From positions 5,784,643 to 5,848,642 of the forward strand of contig CM057140.1 in assembly GCA_029964075.1 (NCBI GenBank): a stretch of 64,000 nucleotides of DNA, in the 5' to 3' direction. How positions within the stretch are numbered: position 1 is the first letter of the stretch; the number at the start of each line of letters is the position of its first letter. The stretch comes from Patiria pectinifera (lineage: Eukaryota; Echinodermata; Asteroidea; Valvatida; Asterinidae). Shown here piece after piece: positions 11,484 through 21,484 of the stretch. Made by a program: the position numbers and the translations under genes. A model generated the notes under the pieces. That model had not been told where the DNA came from. It made no database searches and was given only the letters and a program-made list of their open reading frames with translations.

Positions 11484-14400
11484 CTAGTTTCTTAAGTGCT
11501 TGTACAGTTGTTGCTTGAAGGGTAGTTTGTCAGTGATCGATGTAATATTCACTGGTAATTGATTCCACTCAGTTACTGTCCTTGGAAAAAAGGAGTATTT
11601 ATAACAGTCCTTTCTTGCTTGTAGTCTGAGGAAGGTGTTAGCGTTTGAGGATCTAGATGAGCGTGTGGTCGGGCGTAAGATGGTTCTTGCCGGGAGGGCT
11701 AGGTGACCGTGTAATCCATTGTTGAAGACGTTGAGGCGGTGCTCCTTTCTTCTCAGTGAGAGAGTATCCCATTTCAGTGCTGAGATCATTGCAGATGGGC
11801 TGCTCTTGTAGTCGTAGTCTCTGAACACAAATCTTGCTCCTCTACGTTGGACAGCTTCAATCTGTGATATCTGGTCTTGTGTATATGGATCCCAAGCAGC
11901 CGAGCTGTACTCTAAGTGAGGTCTAACAAATGTGGTATAGGCCTTGGTCTTGGTTCTTTTTGAGCAGATGGAGATGTTGCGACGTAGAAAGCCCAGACTG
12001 CGGTTTGCAGTGGAAGTGATCTTGTTGATGTGTTGATTCCATCTGAGGTTGCTTGTGATGTCAACGCCTAAGTATGTATGACTGTCGGTTTCCTGGAGGG
12101 TAGTGGTGCCTAGTTTGTATTTGTAGGTCGATGGGTTCTTGGAGTGAGTAACTTTCATGACGAAGCACTTCTCTGTGTTGAACTCCATTTGCCAGTTCTT
12201 TTCCCATTCTTTGAAGGTATCAAGGTCCTGTTGTAAACGGTCGGCGTCTTCTGGTTTCTCGATTGTGTTGTAAAGGATGCAGTTATCTGCGAAGAGTCGA
12301 ACAGATGAGGAGATGTTGCACGGCAAGTCGTTAATAAACAGCAGGAAGAGCAAGGGGCCGAGGACGGTACCTTGGGGGACTCCCGAGTCTACGTGTACCC
12401 ACTCCGAGTGACTTCCATCGATGACAACTCGTTGGTGACGGTCTTTTAAGAAGGATGAAATCCATTTGTAGGTGTTCCCCCTGATGCCGTAGTGGTTGAT
12501 TTTGAGAAGTAGTCTGTTGTGTGCCACTTTGTCGAATGCTTTCGAAAAATCCATTATTACTACGTCTGTTTGTTTTCTGTTGTCGAGAGCGAGAGCCAGG
12601 TCGTGTATTGTCTGGATGAGCTGGGATTCACAGGAGTGTTTGCTGCGGAATCCGTGCTGTTCCTCGCACAAGATATTGTACTGATCAAGATGATCTGATA
12701 TGTTGGAGTGCAAAATATGTTCCAGGACCTTGCTGCATATAGACGTCAGCGATACTGGGCGGTAGTTGGATGCCTTCGTTCGATCTCCTTTTTTGAAGAT
12801 AGGGCTGATGTTAGCTCTTCTCCAGTCTTCTGGCAGAATACCCGAGTCTAACGATCTCTGAAATATGCAGGTGAGGGCTGGAGCGATTTCAGATGCGTAC
12901 TCCTTCAGTATGCGGGCAGGTAGGTCGTCCGGACCAGCTGCTTTGTTGGGTAGTAATTTGGAAAGTTGTTTCCAAACTCCCTGTGTGTTTATGACGAGTT
13001 CCGGCATAGATGGAAAAGAATTATTGTCCATTGGCGGCATATTGACTGTATCCTCCTGAGTGAAGACTTTCCTAAATTGCTCGTTTAGGACTTCAGCTTT
13101 CTCCGTGCTTCCAGAGATCAGATCTCCCTTATCCCTGAGAGAGCAGATGCCGAAAGTGTCTTGCTTGAGGCTCTTGATAAAGCTCCAGAAGCTCTTGGAA
13201 GATGATTCACAGGATCGTTTCACGTAACTTCTGTGTTGTCTCCTCGTCATCTTTGAGACTTCCTTTCTGAGGGTTTGAAATCTCTCTTTGTCCTCTGGGT
13301 TTTTTGTCTTCTTGTACCGGTTGTAAGCTCGTTGTTTACGTTTGTGCAGTCTCTTGATGTCCTGGTTAATCCATGGTGATTGTTTGCCATTAGTGACAAA
13401 TTTTGAAGGTATGAACTTATTCATGGCTTCAGTCAAGCCCACTTTGAAGTCAGACCACAAACTGTCCGCTGGGCAATCCTGGTTGTCGTAATTGCCGATG
13501 ATGTTACTAGCAAGATTTGTAATCGCTTCCTTCAAGTTGTCAACCTCAGCTTTCCTATAGAGGTAAGTTCTCCTTGGTTTTTGTTTGATCTTGCGGGGTT
13601 TGGTGTTGACTACTATAAACGGTATACCGTCGTGGGCGCTCATGCCAGGCAATACTGTTGTCCTCTCTACAAGGGTAGAGTGAGTGGTGAGAAACAAGTC
13701 CAATATGTTGTCTATTCTGGTAGGTGTACTTATCATTTGTTCAAGTCCTTTGTCATTGATGATGTTGATGAATTCCTGTGATAGACCTGGTTTGTAGCCT
13801 CCTGGTATGGTTGAAACAGTACTCCAGTTAATGCCGGGTAGATTAAAGTCACCCCCGATCCATACCTGTTGGCCTTTGGACAGATCAATTTTGTCCATTG
13901 ACTGGCGTAATTGTTTTAAATATTCATACTCTGGAAGGTCAGTAGACTGTGGTCTGTAGAAAGCGCCGATAAGTAGGGGTTTTGATCCTACTATCTCTAA
14001 CTGGATCCATAATATTTCAGAGTTACTGTCAAGATCTGGTCGGTGAGATCCAACAAGGTCTCCCTTGAGCGCTATAAGAACTCCACCTCCTTTGGCGTTA
14101 CGATCTTTCCTGGTAACTTTGTAGTTAGGGGGGAAAATTTCGCTTGAGAGAACCGAGCTGTCAATATGGGTCTCCGTGCCGATAACGACATCTGGCTGGT
14201 TGATATCCAAAAATACTTGGAGAGCTGCTTTTTTGCTACGCAAACCTTGGAAGTTAACAACAACAATCTTCAAGTGGTGTCTCATGGTGGCTGTGTGTTT
14301 CTTTTGACTGGTGTTGATTGGGGGTCCTTCTTTGGGTCTACAGCTATTAGTAGCTGCCGGCGATGAGAAGGCAAGAGGTGGTGGAATGTTTGCTTCATCG

Positions 14401-14816
14401 TCAAAACTGCTTAAACTGTCTGACATGTTAGCATAGTCCAAAGAACAGGCTGATTTGGAAAAGTTAGGCATGTTGCAACTGCAGCAAATCCATGATACAT
14501 TACTGTTTCCCAATGCCTCATACACCAGGGTATTTATGTTCATGCAGCTAGCGTGATACCATTCCTCACATTCGTCGCATTGAACGGCCTTCTCTTCCCA
14601 TGTGCATGGCTGATGACATATTGGACATGGAAATAAGGGGTTTTCACTGGAGTTACTTAGACTGCCTTGAGTATTCGGTCCCGGGTTTAGTTCTGTATCC
14701 CCTGATTTGGTGATGATCATGATGCAGTAGTACACTAGGTACAGTTTATATTTGTTCCCCTTCAACTTCATGTTACCTGATGTAGCAAATTTCTTCCTTG
14801 TATGTTGGCCTAACAT
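11484..14816 (-). CDS. CR1-like LINE ORF: 2A-like leader, PHD finger, APE endonuclease, RT
   Basis: A continuous 1110-residue retrotransposon protein. Domain order: hydrophobic leader (about 24-37) ending in the 2A-like motif GDTELNPGP (39-47); PHD-type zinc finger (about 63-115, CPICHQPC … CDECEEWYHASC … CCSC); APE-type endonuclease (about 185-400, with NFQGLRSKK, TETH, GGDFN, SAHDGI); reverse transcriptase (about 620-920, with NYRPVSLTSICSK, GFRSKHSCESQL, MDFSKAFDKV, GVPQGTVLGPLLF); C-terminal domain with RPHLEYSSAAWDPY and AVQRRGARFV. The catalytic motif is FADN (residue 845, codon 12282-12284) instead of FADD, so the third catalytic Asp position is lost. The protein would nick DNA and reverse-transcribe its RNA at the target, but this copy is probably catalytically dead despite the open frame. 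Confidence 0.92.
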   Translation of the reverse strand: MLGQHTRKKFATSGNMKLKGNKYKLYLVYYCIMIITKSGDTELNPGPNTQGSLSNSSENPLFPCPICHQPCTWEEKAVQCDECEEWYHASCMNINTLVYEALGNSNVSWICCSCNMPNFSKSACSLDYANMSDSLSSFDDEANIPPPLAFSSPAATNSCRPKEGPPINTSQKKHTATMRHHLKIVVVNFQGLRSKKAALQVFLDINQPDVVIGTETHIDSSVLSSEIFPPNYKVTRKDRNAKGGGVLIALKGDLVGSHRPDLDSNSEILWIQLEIVGSKPLLIGAFYRPQSTDLPEYEYLKQLRQSMDKIDLSKGQQVWIGGDFNLPGINWSTVSTIPGGYKPGLSQEFINIINDKGLEQMISTPTRIDNILDLFLTTHSTLVERTTVLPGMSAHDGIPFIVVNTKPRKIKQKPRRTYLYRKAEVDNLKEAITNLASNIIGNYDNQDCPADSLWSDFKVGLTEAMNKFIPSKFVTNGKQSPWINQDIKRLHKRKQRAYNRYKKTKNPEDKERFQTLRKEVSKMTRRQHRSYVKRSCESSSKSFWSFIKSLKQDTFGICSLRDKGDLISGSTEKAEVLNEQFRKVFTQEDTVNMPPMDNNSFPSMPELVINTQGVWKQLSKLLPNKAAGPDDLPARILKEYASEIAPALTCIFQRSLDSGILPEDWRRANISPIFKKGDRTKASNYRPVSLTSICSKVLEHILHSNISDHLDQYNILCEEQHGFRSKHSCESQLIQTIHDLALALDNRKQTDVVIMDFSKAFDKVAHNRLLLKINHYGIRGNTYKWISSFLKDRHQRVVIDGSHSEWVHVDSGVPQGTVLGPLLFLLFINDLPCNISSSVRLFADNCILYNTIEKPEDADRLQQDLDTFKEWEKNWQMEFNTEKCFVMKVTHSKNPSTYKYKLGTTTLQETDSHTYLGVDITSNLRWNQHINKITSTANRSLGFLRRNISICSKRTKTKAYTTFVRPHLEYSSAAWDPYTQDQISQIEAVQRRGARFVFRDYDYKSSPSAMISALKWDTLSLRRKEHRLNVFNNGLHGHLALPARTILRPTTRSSRSSNANTFLRLQARKDCYKYSFFPRTVTEWNQLPVNITSITDKLPFKQQLYKHLRN
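14676..14702 (-). other. 2A-like ribosome-skipping motif
   Basis: Codons 39-47 of the LINE ORF read GDTELNPGP. The consensus of 2A peptides is D(V/I)ExNPGP, with release between Gly and the last Pro. The only departure here is Thr for Val/Ile. Skipping would release a 46-residue hydrophobic leader and start the PHD-endonuclease-RT protein at Pro47. 2A-like motifs are known at the N-terminus of APE-type LINEs from marine invertebrates. Whether the Thr variant works is not known from sequence. Confidence 0.75.
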
Positions 14817-15150
14817 GGTTGGCAGAGCTGGCAGATGTCAGCAGAGCTGTCGGTCACCAAGTCCAACCCGGCAATACTAGACCTCACGCCCGACGAGCCG
14901 CCGTAGTAACTACGCCATCGCCGATTTCACGTAGGTCGCCATATTGAATCGATGAGGCAAAATGAAGGTGTAGAAAACGAGTGGTGGAACTCAATATAAG
15001 TTCACGATGGAATCCTCAAACTTGTCCAAGTGCAATCCTTGATGTTCTAAAAAACACTTTTCTGGTAGATGGAATGAAACTACTGGATGGAAAAGGTGGA
15101 ATTTTCCTTGAAAAGCAGAGCGATGTGAAGAGAGAGCTGATCACGTTCGC

Positions 15151-15245
15151 GCATGCGCACTCACAGCCTGTCTTGTTTCTCAGTGTCTTGTTTGTTTCTC
15201 AGTGATCGGACATTGAGGGAACATAACTTCAAACAGGAACTAACA
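15151..15245 (-). pseudogene. L2-like LINE, start of endonuclease domain
   Basis: The frame reads LKLCSLNVRSLRNKQ, the characteristic opening of an L2-type APE endonuclease. It is cut at its downstream side by the CR1-like LINE, and the rest of the domain resumes at 11475. The junction with DIRS gag lies between about 15240 and 15290. Confidence 0.72.
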
Positions 15246-15279
15246 GATGGTGCAGCAATATACTCAGAGCATATACTTG

Positions 15280-16411
15280 AGTGGAATGGACGTCGCAGGC
15301 TTGGCCTGATGTCGTCCAAATGTACCCCCTCAGCGATTGTCGCTGTGGGTGTTGGCAAAATATGAAGGTGTTGATGAGCGTCCATAGGGTTGATCCCTTG
15401 ATCCACGTCCAGCATTATTGCCGTGGCGATTGCCTCTGGCTCTTTGTGTGTATGGTATAGCGCTGGTGCTGAGGAGCTTTTTTGTTGCTATCTGAATAAG
15501 TCAACTTTCTGCCGGCTTTAAAAGCTTCGGCCACCTGTTTCATTGAATCATAAGGTCTTGGCCAAATAGTTTTTCAGTAACTTGGGTGTTACGCGAACGA
15601 AGTCCCCTATTCATTGTGTTGAGACAGGGTTTTAATTCTTCCCGTCTTTTCATACTCAGTTCGTGCGATGCATTGCCAAGATAGGGTTATACCATCTAGA
15701 GCAAAATGTTTGATTTTTTTCTGTGTTAACTGGATTACCAGATTTGGTTGCTTCGCACAGCTCATTTATAATATGGAAGTATGGTATCATGCCTTTTACT
15801 ACATGTTTTTGGATCAATTGGGTAGCCACATCTTTGGTGCGGGCTGTTGCGGGAATTGTGCTCCACAAATCCGCATCTACTCTGGGTGCGGTCACCGCAG
15901 GTGAGTTTGCAGGGGTGGTATATTTCTCTGCAATCTTATTATAGTTTTCCTTTTTAATGGGCAGGGTAGCAGCCTTAATGGCTCTATCTGCCAAATTTGA
16001 AAATATCTCAGGGCCTTTAGCCTCAGTGCTTTCATACAAGTCACCACAAGGCAGGATATCAAAATCTCCCTGGCAGTCAACCCTGGGAGAGTTTGCTGTC
16101 ACGTTACTGATCAGTTCAAAGTCTAGACATGGGTCAAAGCAAAGTTGATCTTCAATGATGCTGTTACATGTTACCTCAGTTTTCGCTTCTTCTTTCTCCT
16201 GGTCTTTATTCAGGAGAGTCAGCAGCATGTTTTGCACTCCGGCAAAAGATGATGACCGCTTTTTAATGTCATCTGAGTTTGACTGAAGCTTAGCTTCTAA
16301 GCTGTCGTTTTCATTTGTAGCGACTCTGCCAGACTGCTGGTATTCAGAGTCGAAGTCCGTATGGACGTCAATCTCCAAGGCGTCCATCGCTGTCCGCAGT
16401 GCCATGCACAC
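15280..16411 (-). CDS. DIRS gag-like protein, 3' part frameshifted
   Basis: First gene of the DIRS element. An open 251-residue frame (16411-15656) starts inside the region just after the terminal repeat. It is acidic at first, then has DADLWSTIPATARTKDVATQLIQKHVVKGMIPYFHI and ends near NPILAM. A stop at 15656 is followed in shifted frames by VTEKLFGQDL (about 15570), AEAFKAGRKLTYSDSNK (about 15500) and a Gly/Arg-rich NNAGRGSRDQPYGRSSTP tail (about 15400). These are the usual downstream parts of DIRS gag. Gag would package the element RNA. The L2-like LINE lies immediately downstream. Confidence 0.72.
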
Positions 16412-16414
16412 GAA

Positions 16415-16551
16415 GAAAAGATGGCTTGTTCCTGCCTACCCGGGCTTATTTACGGGCCTCGCCTACGGGCTCATTTGAATATCAATACATACTTTGAATG
16501 TATTGTGTGATCCGCATACCTATCACGTGGAAAGGAATGCAAACCCTCTAA
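16415..16551. repeat. DIRS inverted terminal repeat, right
   Basis: Reverse complement of 2099-2236 with few differences. The outer end to 16584 matches the second half of the internal complementary region. It lies just upstream of gag, so it is the 5' terminal repeat of the element. Confidence 0.9.
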
Positions 16552-16584
16552 AGGCTTGTACGAATGTTATGAAATAGAATTCAG

Positions 16585-17627
16585 TTTTGCAATAGATTTC
16601 AGGCATGCAACTTTTCCTTGGATCTGCTGATGTCCTTCTTTTTTATTCTCATGTCATTCTGCCTCTCAAAATTGAACAACACAAGTATTCTAAATTTTGG
16701 AACTTCCTCTTTTTTGTGAATTTACAGTCGCATCCCTGAAATTTAGTTACTGGAAGAGATTAAAGCACGATTCATTCATCATCATCATCATTTCGGGGTT
16801 GCCTGGGTTGTGACGACATCACGAGCCAGTCCCTGAGTCCTCTTCCTCCAGCTGTCTCGATCTACCATGCAGACGATTCATTAGGCGAGCCATATTCGAA
16901 CTGTATTGACGACTCAATCGGAATCCCTTTTGTCGTCACGGTGAGTAGAATGGGCGTAAATTCCACCGGTTCGTGATACAAGTTAAACTTGAGACGGCTT
17001 TTTAAACTGGGTGCACATTTTATTTGTTTTTATCCTAATTAAACCACAGATGGCCCCGCGTTGATGATTCATGTAAGCTTGCCATTTGTGACTGTTTGTA
17101 AGGGATGGACGGTCCTTTTCCCCCTTGGCCCCTACTTTTGAGTGTTATGGAGACATTGAGTCTGCCTTGCATTTCCCTAGGGAGATGAAGCCATATGCTA
17201 AGATATACATGTGGTAGAGTCAATTAAGGCTTAGCAAGTTGGCGTGACCAGACATATGATACTCCAAGAAGGCTTCTCTTTGCGGCAATAAATCTTATCA
17301 ACATGGAAGTGATTTTACTAACCAATACCAAAATGACTTTGATTTATTGGTACGATTAATTCCCTTCCAGACAGTTTCTTTTGTTAAATGTACAATCAGC
17401 AAGTAATGAGTATTGACATTGAGGCTCTGATACAGAGAAGGAGGGTGTATGAAGAGAGGGAAAACATGGGGGGAGATGACCCTCCCTCCACCCACTGCTG
17501 TTCTGGAGGTTTATAGCACGATGCACAAGAACGAAGGTTGCCAAAATATTTCAAGTTTTTCTTGCACAACGTTAACTGACATGTCTTTATATCCAAAACA
17601 GTAATGGTCTGCTGAACTCCTGAGTAA
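16585..17627. other. Stretch without recognised gene
   Basis: Contains a short CAT repeat (about 16770-16792) followed by GTTGCCTGGGTTGTGACGAC and a region of no recognised family. Small ORFs here lack support. Confidence 0.4.
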
Positions 17628-17628
17628 A

Positions 17629-17769
17629 CTAATAGACCTGAGACATAATGACGTCACGCTTTGTTAACATGTACACTTTCTTTTTGGAGCTTGGTGGCTC
17701 TTGTGCCCACCTGGCTCCCATAGGAAAGTGCACATGTAAGCAAAGCATGACGTCATCAGTTCTATTAAT
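17629..17769. mobile_element. Palindromic MITE, about 140 bp
   Basis: Two arms, with ATGACGTCACGCTTTG on the left (about 17650) and CAAAGCATGACGTCAT on the right (about 17734), pair over about 60 bp around a short loop near 17700. The outer ends read TAATAGACCTGA and TCAGTTCTATTA. It is non-coding and probably a TA-target MITE; superfamily unresolved. Confidence 0.65.
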
Positions 17770-17770
17770 G

Positions 17771-18890
17771 ACTGCAGTAGTTTCGTGTACACAGGCCTAC
17801 ATATACACCCTTTTAAACCTTTGTGACTGAATGTTTTGATTGATCCAATAAACTGGGCTTGCCAATTTAAAATGTTAAGCTCCAAGATGCTCCAGTTAAA
17901 GCTACTTTGGAATTTTATTATTAGGCGACAGAAAGTTTTTCAACATCCAGAGAGTGAGCGAAAGTGCCGTCCAATTGGAGTCCTGGGCCCCTGGGTTTTA
18001 CACAACAGGTTGGTGATAACTTTGGAAAAATATTTCAGTTTCATTGGTGGATATCGAGTGGGTGCGGCACAAAGCAAGCACTTGCACATTTAACATGCAC
18101 ATTTCGATACCAAAGCCGTCATATATAACATTTTGCATGCGAGGGTTGAAATACAAAGATATACATCTAACTATAATTCCAGGAATTCCAGAGTGTGCGT
18201 TTGTATGATGCCTGTGTCATACGCATGCACACAGTACGCGGGATTCACGTATTTTCCGAAAGCATTTTCAAAGCGGCGGGGCCGGGATATATGCGTAGTG
18301 TATGTCTGCCTGCTATTTGGATTTGGGCAGATGGTGCCATTTGTCTACATTCAGTCTATATATTCAATAGCTATGTACGTTGTTCCATTGTTTCTTTTTT
18401 TTTTCTCGAAAGTCTACCACAGTTGAATTCTCCTTTAATTAACCTTTCCAAAGGTACTTCACTTCATTCGGAAAAAACTGTCAAAGACGATGAAAAGTCC
18501 CAAGAATCAACGTTAATTTCTTTGCAATTGAGACACCGATGAACATTACAATCAAAGGTAATGTTTCGAGAGTATTTTCCCATGAAGTGTCTTGCCGAAA
18601 AGCTCACATTATTTTCTGCTACTAAATTATCGTGTGTTTTTTTCTGTCGACTTATTAATATATATATCTCGAATACCAACAACTGATTTGTAATATTAAG
18701 TGATTGAAAAAACGGCCTGCTGTGAGCTGTTTTTATGCAAAATGAGCAAGCGCATACACAATATGGCGCCATGAAAACAGCGGTGGAGAAACGTGTGTTT
18801 TTGAAGTTATTAATTCAAGTTGAATTATAAGCTGCCTGGATAATCCCTTGCCCTTCTTCGACTTAGTCAGCCTTTTACAGGGCGAAAATA
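17771..18890. other. Stretch without recognised gene
   Basis: No coding region supported. Several short ORFs of both strands lack family features. It lies upstream of the first duplicated 5' region of the LRR gene. Confidence 0.4.
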
Positions 18891-18899
18891 AAAGCGAAA

Positions 18900-19170
18900 C
18901 TCCATAGTCAGCAATTGAAAGAGGTAAAGTTGTTTCCTGCTTTACGCTTTAATCATTTTGCATGCCTTTTGTTGACAACAATGGACATATTTCACTGTGT
19001 CGCTGTTGTCATGGGATAAAAATAAACCTAGGAATTTCCCTTGGACCGTCGTCCGAGTTCACCACGTATCTGTTCAAGACCTGCAAGAGATACTCTGGAT
19101 TGAAACAGTGAACGTTTTTATTCTGATTTTTAATACAGTTTGAAAGAAAATCTATATTTAAGATCGATAT
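18900..19170 (+). promoter_or_regulatory. Duplicated LRR-gene 5' region, copy A
   Basis: Shares blocks in the same order with copies B and C: GTAAAGTTGTTTCCTGC, TTTTGTTGACAACAATGG, TGAGAATTTCCC-like AGGAATTTCCCTTGG, CTGTTCAAGACCTGCAA and CTGATTTTTAATACAGTT. It ends before the exon 1 homology, so it holds only the upstream part. Role as promoter or 5' UTR is inferred from position. Confidence 0.6.
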
Positions 19171-19264
19171 TACTCTGCAGTTTCTACTAGTGTAATATAG
19201 CTCCTTTATGCTGGACCGCAGTTTGGAGCGAAACTCTACCTAGTCATTTAAATCATATAGAGAA

Positions 19265-19665
19265 AACTTCAATACACAGCAATTGTAAGGGGTAAAGTTG
19301 TTTACTGCTTTACGCTCCAATAATTGTGCATGCCTTTTGTTAGCAACAATGGCTCCATTTCCATGTGACGATGCTGTCATGGGGTAAAAAATAAACCTGG
19401 GAATTTCCGCTGGACCTCCGTTGAGTTCATTACCACGTAGCTGTTCAAGACCTGTATTTAACAAGTGCTCTCGATTGAAACAGTCAGTGTTTTTATTCTG
19501 ATTTTTAATACAGTTGAAAGAAAAGTGAGATTTAAGATCGATGCACACTGCAATGTAAAGCCAACCATATTTGAAGCCAGACGATCTATGCAGTACGCGG
19601 CATTCCGCGTGTATACAGGCATGGAGCGTGGTTGGTACATGCAGTTCATTTGAGGCTTGACTTAA
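19265..19665 (+). promoter_or_regulatory. Duplicated LRR-gene 5' region, copy B, with aborted start exon
   Basis: Second copy of the 5' block. It extends through TATACAGGCATGGAGCG, so it keeps the exon 1 start codon at 19621. The frame reads MERGWYMQFI and stops at 19651-19653, against MERGWNMQLILGL in the functional copy C. It is therefore a dead or alternative first exon about 2.2 kb upstream of the real one. Confidence 0.68.
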
Positions 19666-20094
19666 TTGTATGTATAGCCTCAAGCATAAACATCTCTATC
19701 TGGCAGGCGGGGAGGGCGGCGGTCAAATGAACTCTAATTTGTTGTGCCGTGCTCTCTGTTGGGCAGTCAAGACGAAAGTGAAGCATATATTATACGCCTC
19801 CCTATGAGACTCAGACGTTTATTGTTATAGACGCAGTGGACTACAAAACCCATAACAATAGTTCCGTTTGCCCCTTGCGAGTTTTACTAAAGACTGTTAT
19901 GTAATCTCCCAGACAGTTTTTTTTTCAGTTAAACCCTTGCAGCTGAGAAAGTACAATCTTAAAGACTAATAATTATGTTGGGAATTCACCCACTGTAAAA
20001 GAAGGTACTCGGTCGTGTTCCATAAATAAGATTAATACTAGATCTAGATTAATCTTTTCTATAAGATGGAATTTTGAGTCGGGGTGAAAGAAAA

Positions 20095-20216
20095 AGTGGC
20101 GTAGCCACCGGGGGGGGGGACGACCGCCCCCCATGAAACCTTTTCGCCCCCCAGTCGCCCCCCCCCCCCCACTGAGATTTTGAGTTTCTAAAAAAATTAT
20201 CATTGATCTAAATCTA
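20095..20216 (+). mobile_element. Truncated hAT-like MITE (second copy)
   Basis: Starts GTGGCGTAGCCACC and continues with C/G-rich runs and ACTGAGATTTTGAGTTTC, as in the intact copy at 1526-1719. The 3' third with the right inverted end is missing. Confidence 0.75.
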
Positions 20217-20508
20217 AATAGTCTCGAATGATCCACATGATGACCACTGAGAAACGACCCTTCGACCGGCGACCGCGGACCAGTAAGCTGACAACCGGCG
20301 TGAAATAGCGCATAATGATAATCTAAAATGCGTATTTACACCCAATGCACTGCTCGCTCACACCACGGAATACGTATTATAGACAGGTGGTCCGTGGGTC
20401 ACACAGTTTCAGTCAGCGATATCACGCGAATCGACCCCACGCACAAACTTTTTCCTCCATTCATATAAGCTAAATAATAATAATACACCAATTAAAATTC
20501 CTTGAAAT

Positions 20509-21476
20509 CAGTGGTGTGGCCACAGGGGGGGGGGGCGTGGGGGGACCCCCCATGAAACCTTGTCGCCCCCCCCCCCAGTCGCCCCCACTGAGATTTTGAG
20601 TTTCTAAAAAAAATATCATTGATCTACTTGACGCCATGGGCGTCAATCCTGCATGGGGGGACAGGGGGACTGGTCCCCCCCCCCCCACCTTTTGAAGGGG
20701 GGGGGACACAATATCAAATGTCCCCCCCCCCCAGATTTTTGAACTCTTGTCTCATTTACAGGGCCCATTATGTACTAGAATATATCTTTTGCTTAGAAAT
20801 TATTGGTTAAAGTGGTCAGAAATTGCCTCAGATAGCACCCCAGAGCATTTAGAATCCAACATTTTTCGGGGCCCTTAAGTGGGCCCCGAACCCCACGCCT
20901 ATAGCTCGGAATTCTGGTAGCTGATTCAATGACTCCAACCTCGAAAACAATGTTCAAAAATTGTCTTAAGCCTTTAGCTGAGAAAACCTCGAAAATTATG
21001 TTTAAATTATTATCTTTTGTGCTAAGATAATTATTGGTTAAAGTGGTAAGAAATTGCCTCAGATCACACCACAGAGCATCGAGAATCCATTTTTTTTCGG
21101 GGCCCTTAAGCGGGCCCCGAACCCCACGCCTATAGCTCAGAATACCGATAGCTGATTCAATGACTCCAAACTCGAAAACGATGTTCAAATAATTATCTTT
21201 TGCTAAGAAAATATTAAATAAAGCATGGTGGAAAGTGGTAAGAAATTGCTTCAGATCACATACAGAACATTTAGAATCCAATTTTTTTCGGTGCCCTTAA
21301 GCGGGCTCCGAACCCCCACGCCGTAAGGGCTTCGCACTTCGCGCTCGAATCAGTTCTGATCAAGGTATTCCCCCCCCCCCCACTTTTGAGAAGCGATTGA
21401 CGCCCCTACATGACGCCCCCCGTGAAATGTTCCAGCCCCCAGCGCCCCCACTAAAAAATCCCTGGCTACGCCACTG
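20509..21476 (+). mobile_element. hAT-like MITE (third copy) split by a second MITE
   Basis: The left part 20509-20634 starts CAGTGGTGTGGCCA and the right part 21409-21476 ends TGGCTACGCCACTG. Together they match the 194-bp element. A second element (20635-21408) sits in the middle. The right end abuts copy C of the duplicated LRR 5' region. Confidence 0.78.
20635..21408. mobile_element. Nested element with GGGCGTCAATC inverted ends and inner tandem repeats
   Basis: Ends CATGGGCGTCAATC and GATTGACGCCCCTA. The flanking octamers CTTGACGC (20627-20634) and CATGACGC (21409-21416) differ at one base, consistent with a hAT-like 8-bp duplication. Inside are three tandem copies of a unit with AGAAATTGCCTCAGAT, GGGGCCCTTAAG and GGGCCCCGAACCCCACGCC at about 20815-21300, with spacing near 235 and 185 bp. 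No coding capacity. Confidence 0.7.
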
Positions 21477-21484
21477 GTTAGAAA

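Larger units (their letters stand above)
11478..15150 (-). mobile_element. CR1-like LINE with 2A-like peptide, nested in the L2 LINE
   Basis: A young-looking LINE with a single 1110-codon frame and about 330 bp of 5' leader. It splits the L2-like element: L2 endonuclease sequence lies left of 11478, and the L2 start (SLNVRSLRNKQ) lies right of 15150. Its 3' end follows the stop codon almost at once, so the 3' UTR is very short or cut. I could not fix a target duplication. GTGAGTGCGCATG at about 11464 and its reverse complement at about 15150 are inverted, not direct. Confidence 0.8.
2061..16584 (-). mobile_element. DIRS-type YR retrotransposon, interrupted by nested elements
   Basis: A tyrosine-recombinase retrotransposon read on the minus strand in the order gag (16411-15280), RT (8260-7374), RNase H (4433-3259) and recombinase (3170-2541). 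Inverted terminal repeats lie at 2099-2236 and 16415-16551. An internal complementary region (2309-2426) is the reverse complement of both outer ends. DIRS elements integrate through their recombinase and make no target duplication, and none is seen. Three younger elements interrupt it: a foldback element at 4434-7370, an L2-like LINE at about 8338-15240, and a CR1-like LINE inside the L2. Without them it would be about 4.7 kb, a usual DIRS size. Most of the pol frame has stops and frameshifts, so this is a dead copy. Confidence 0.88.

Noticed and set aside
11460-15170. GTGAGTGCGCATG and its complement at the two edges of the CR1-like LINE as terminal repeats
   Set aside because: They are inverted, only about 10-13 bp, and LINEs make direct duplications; probably coincidence.
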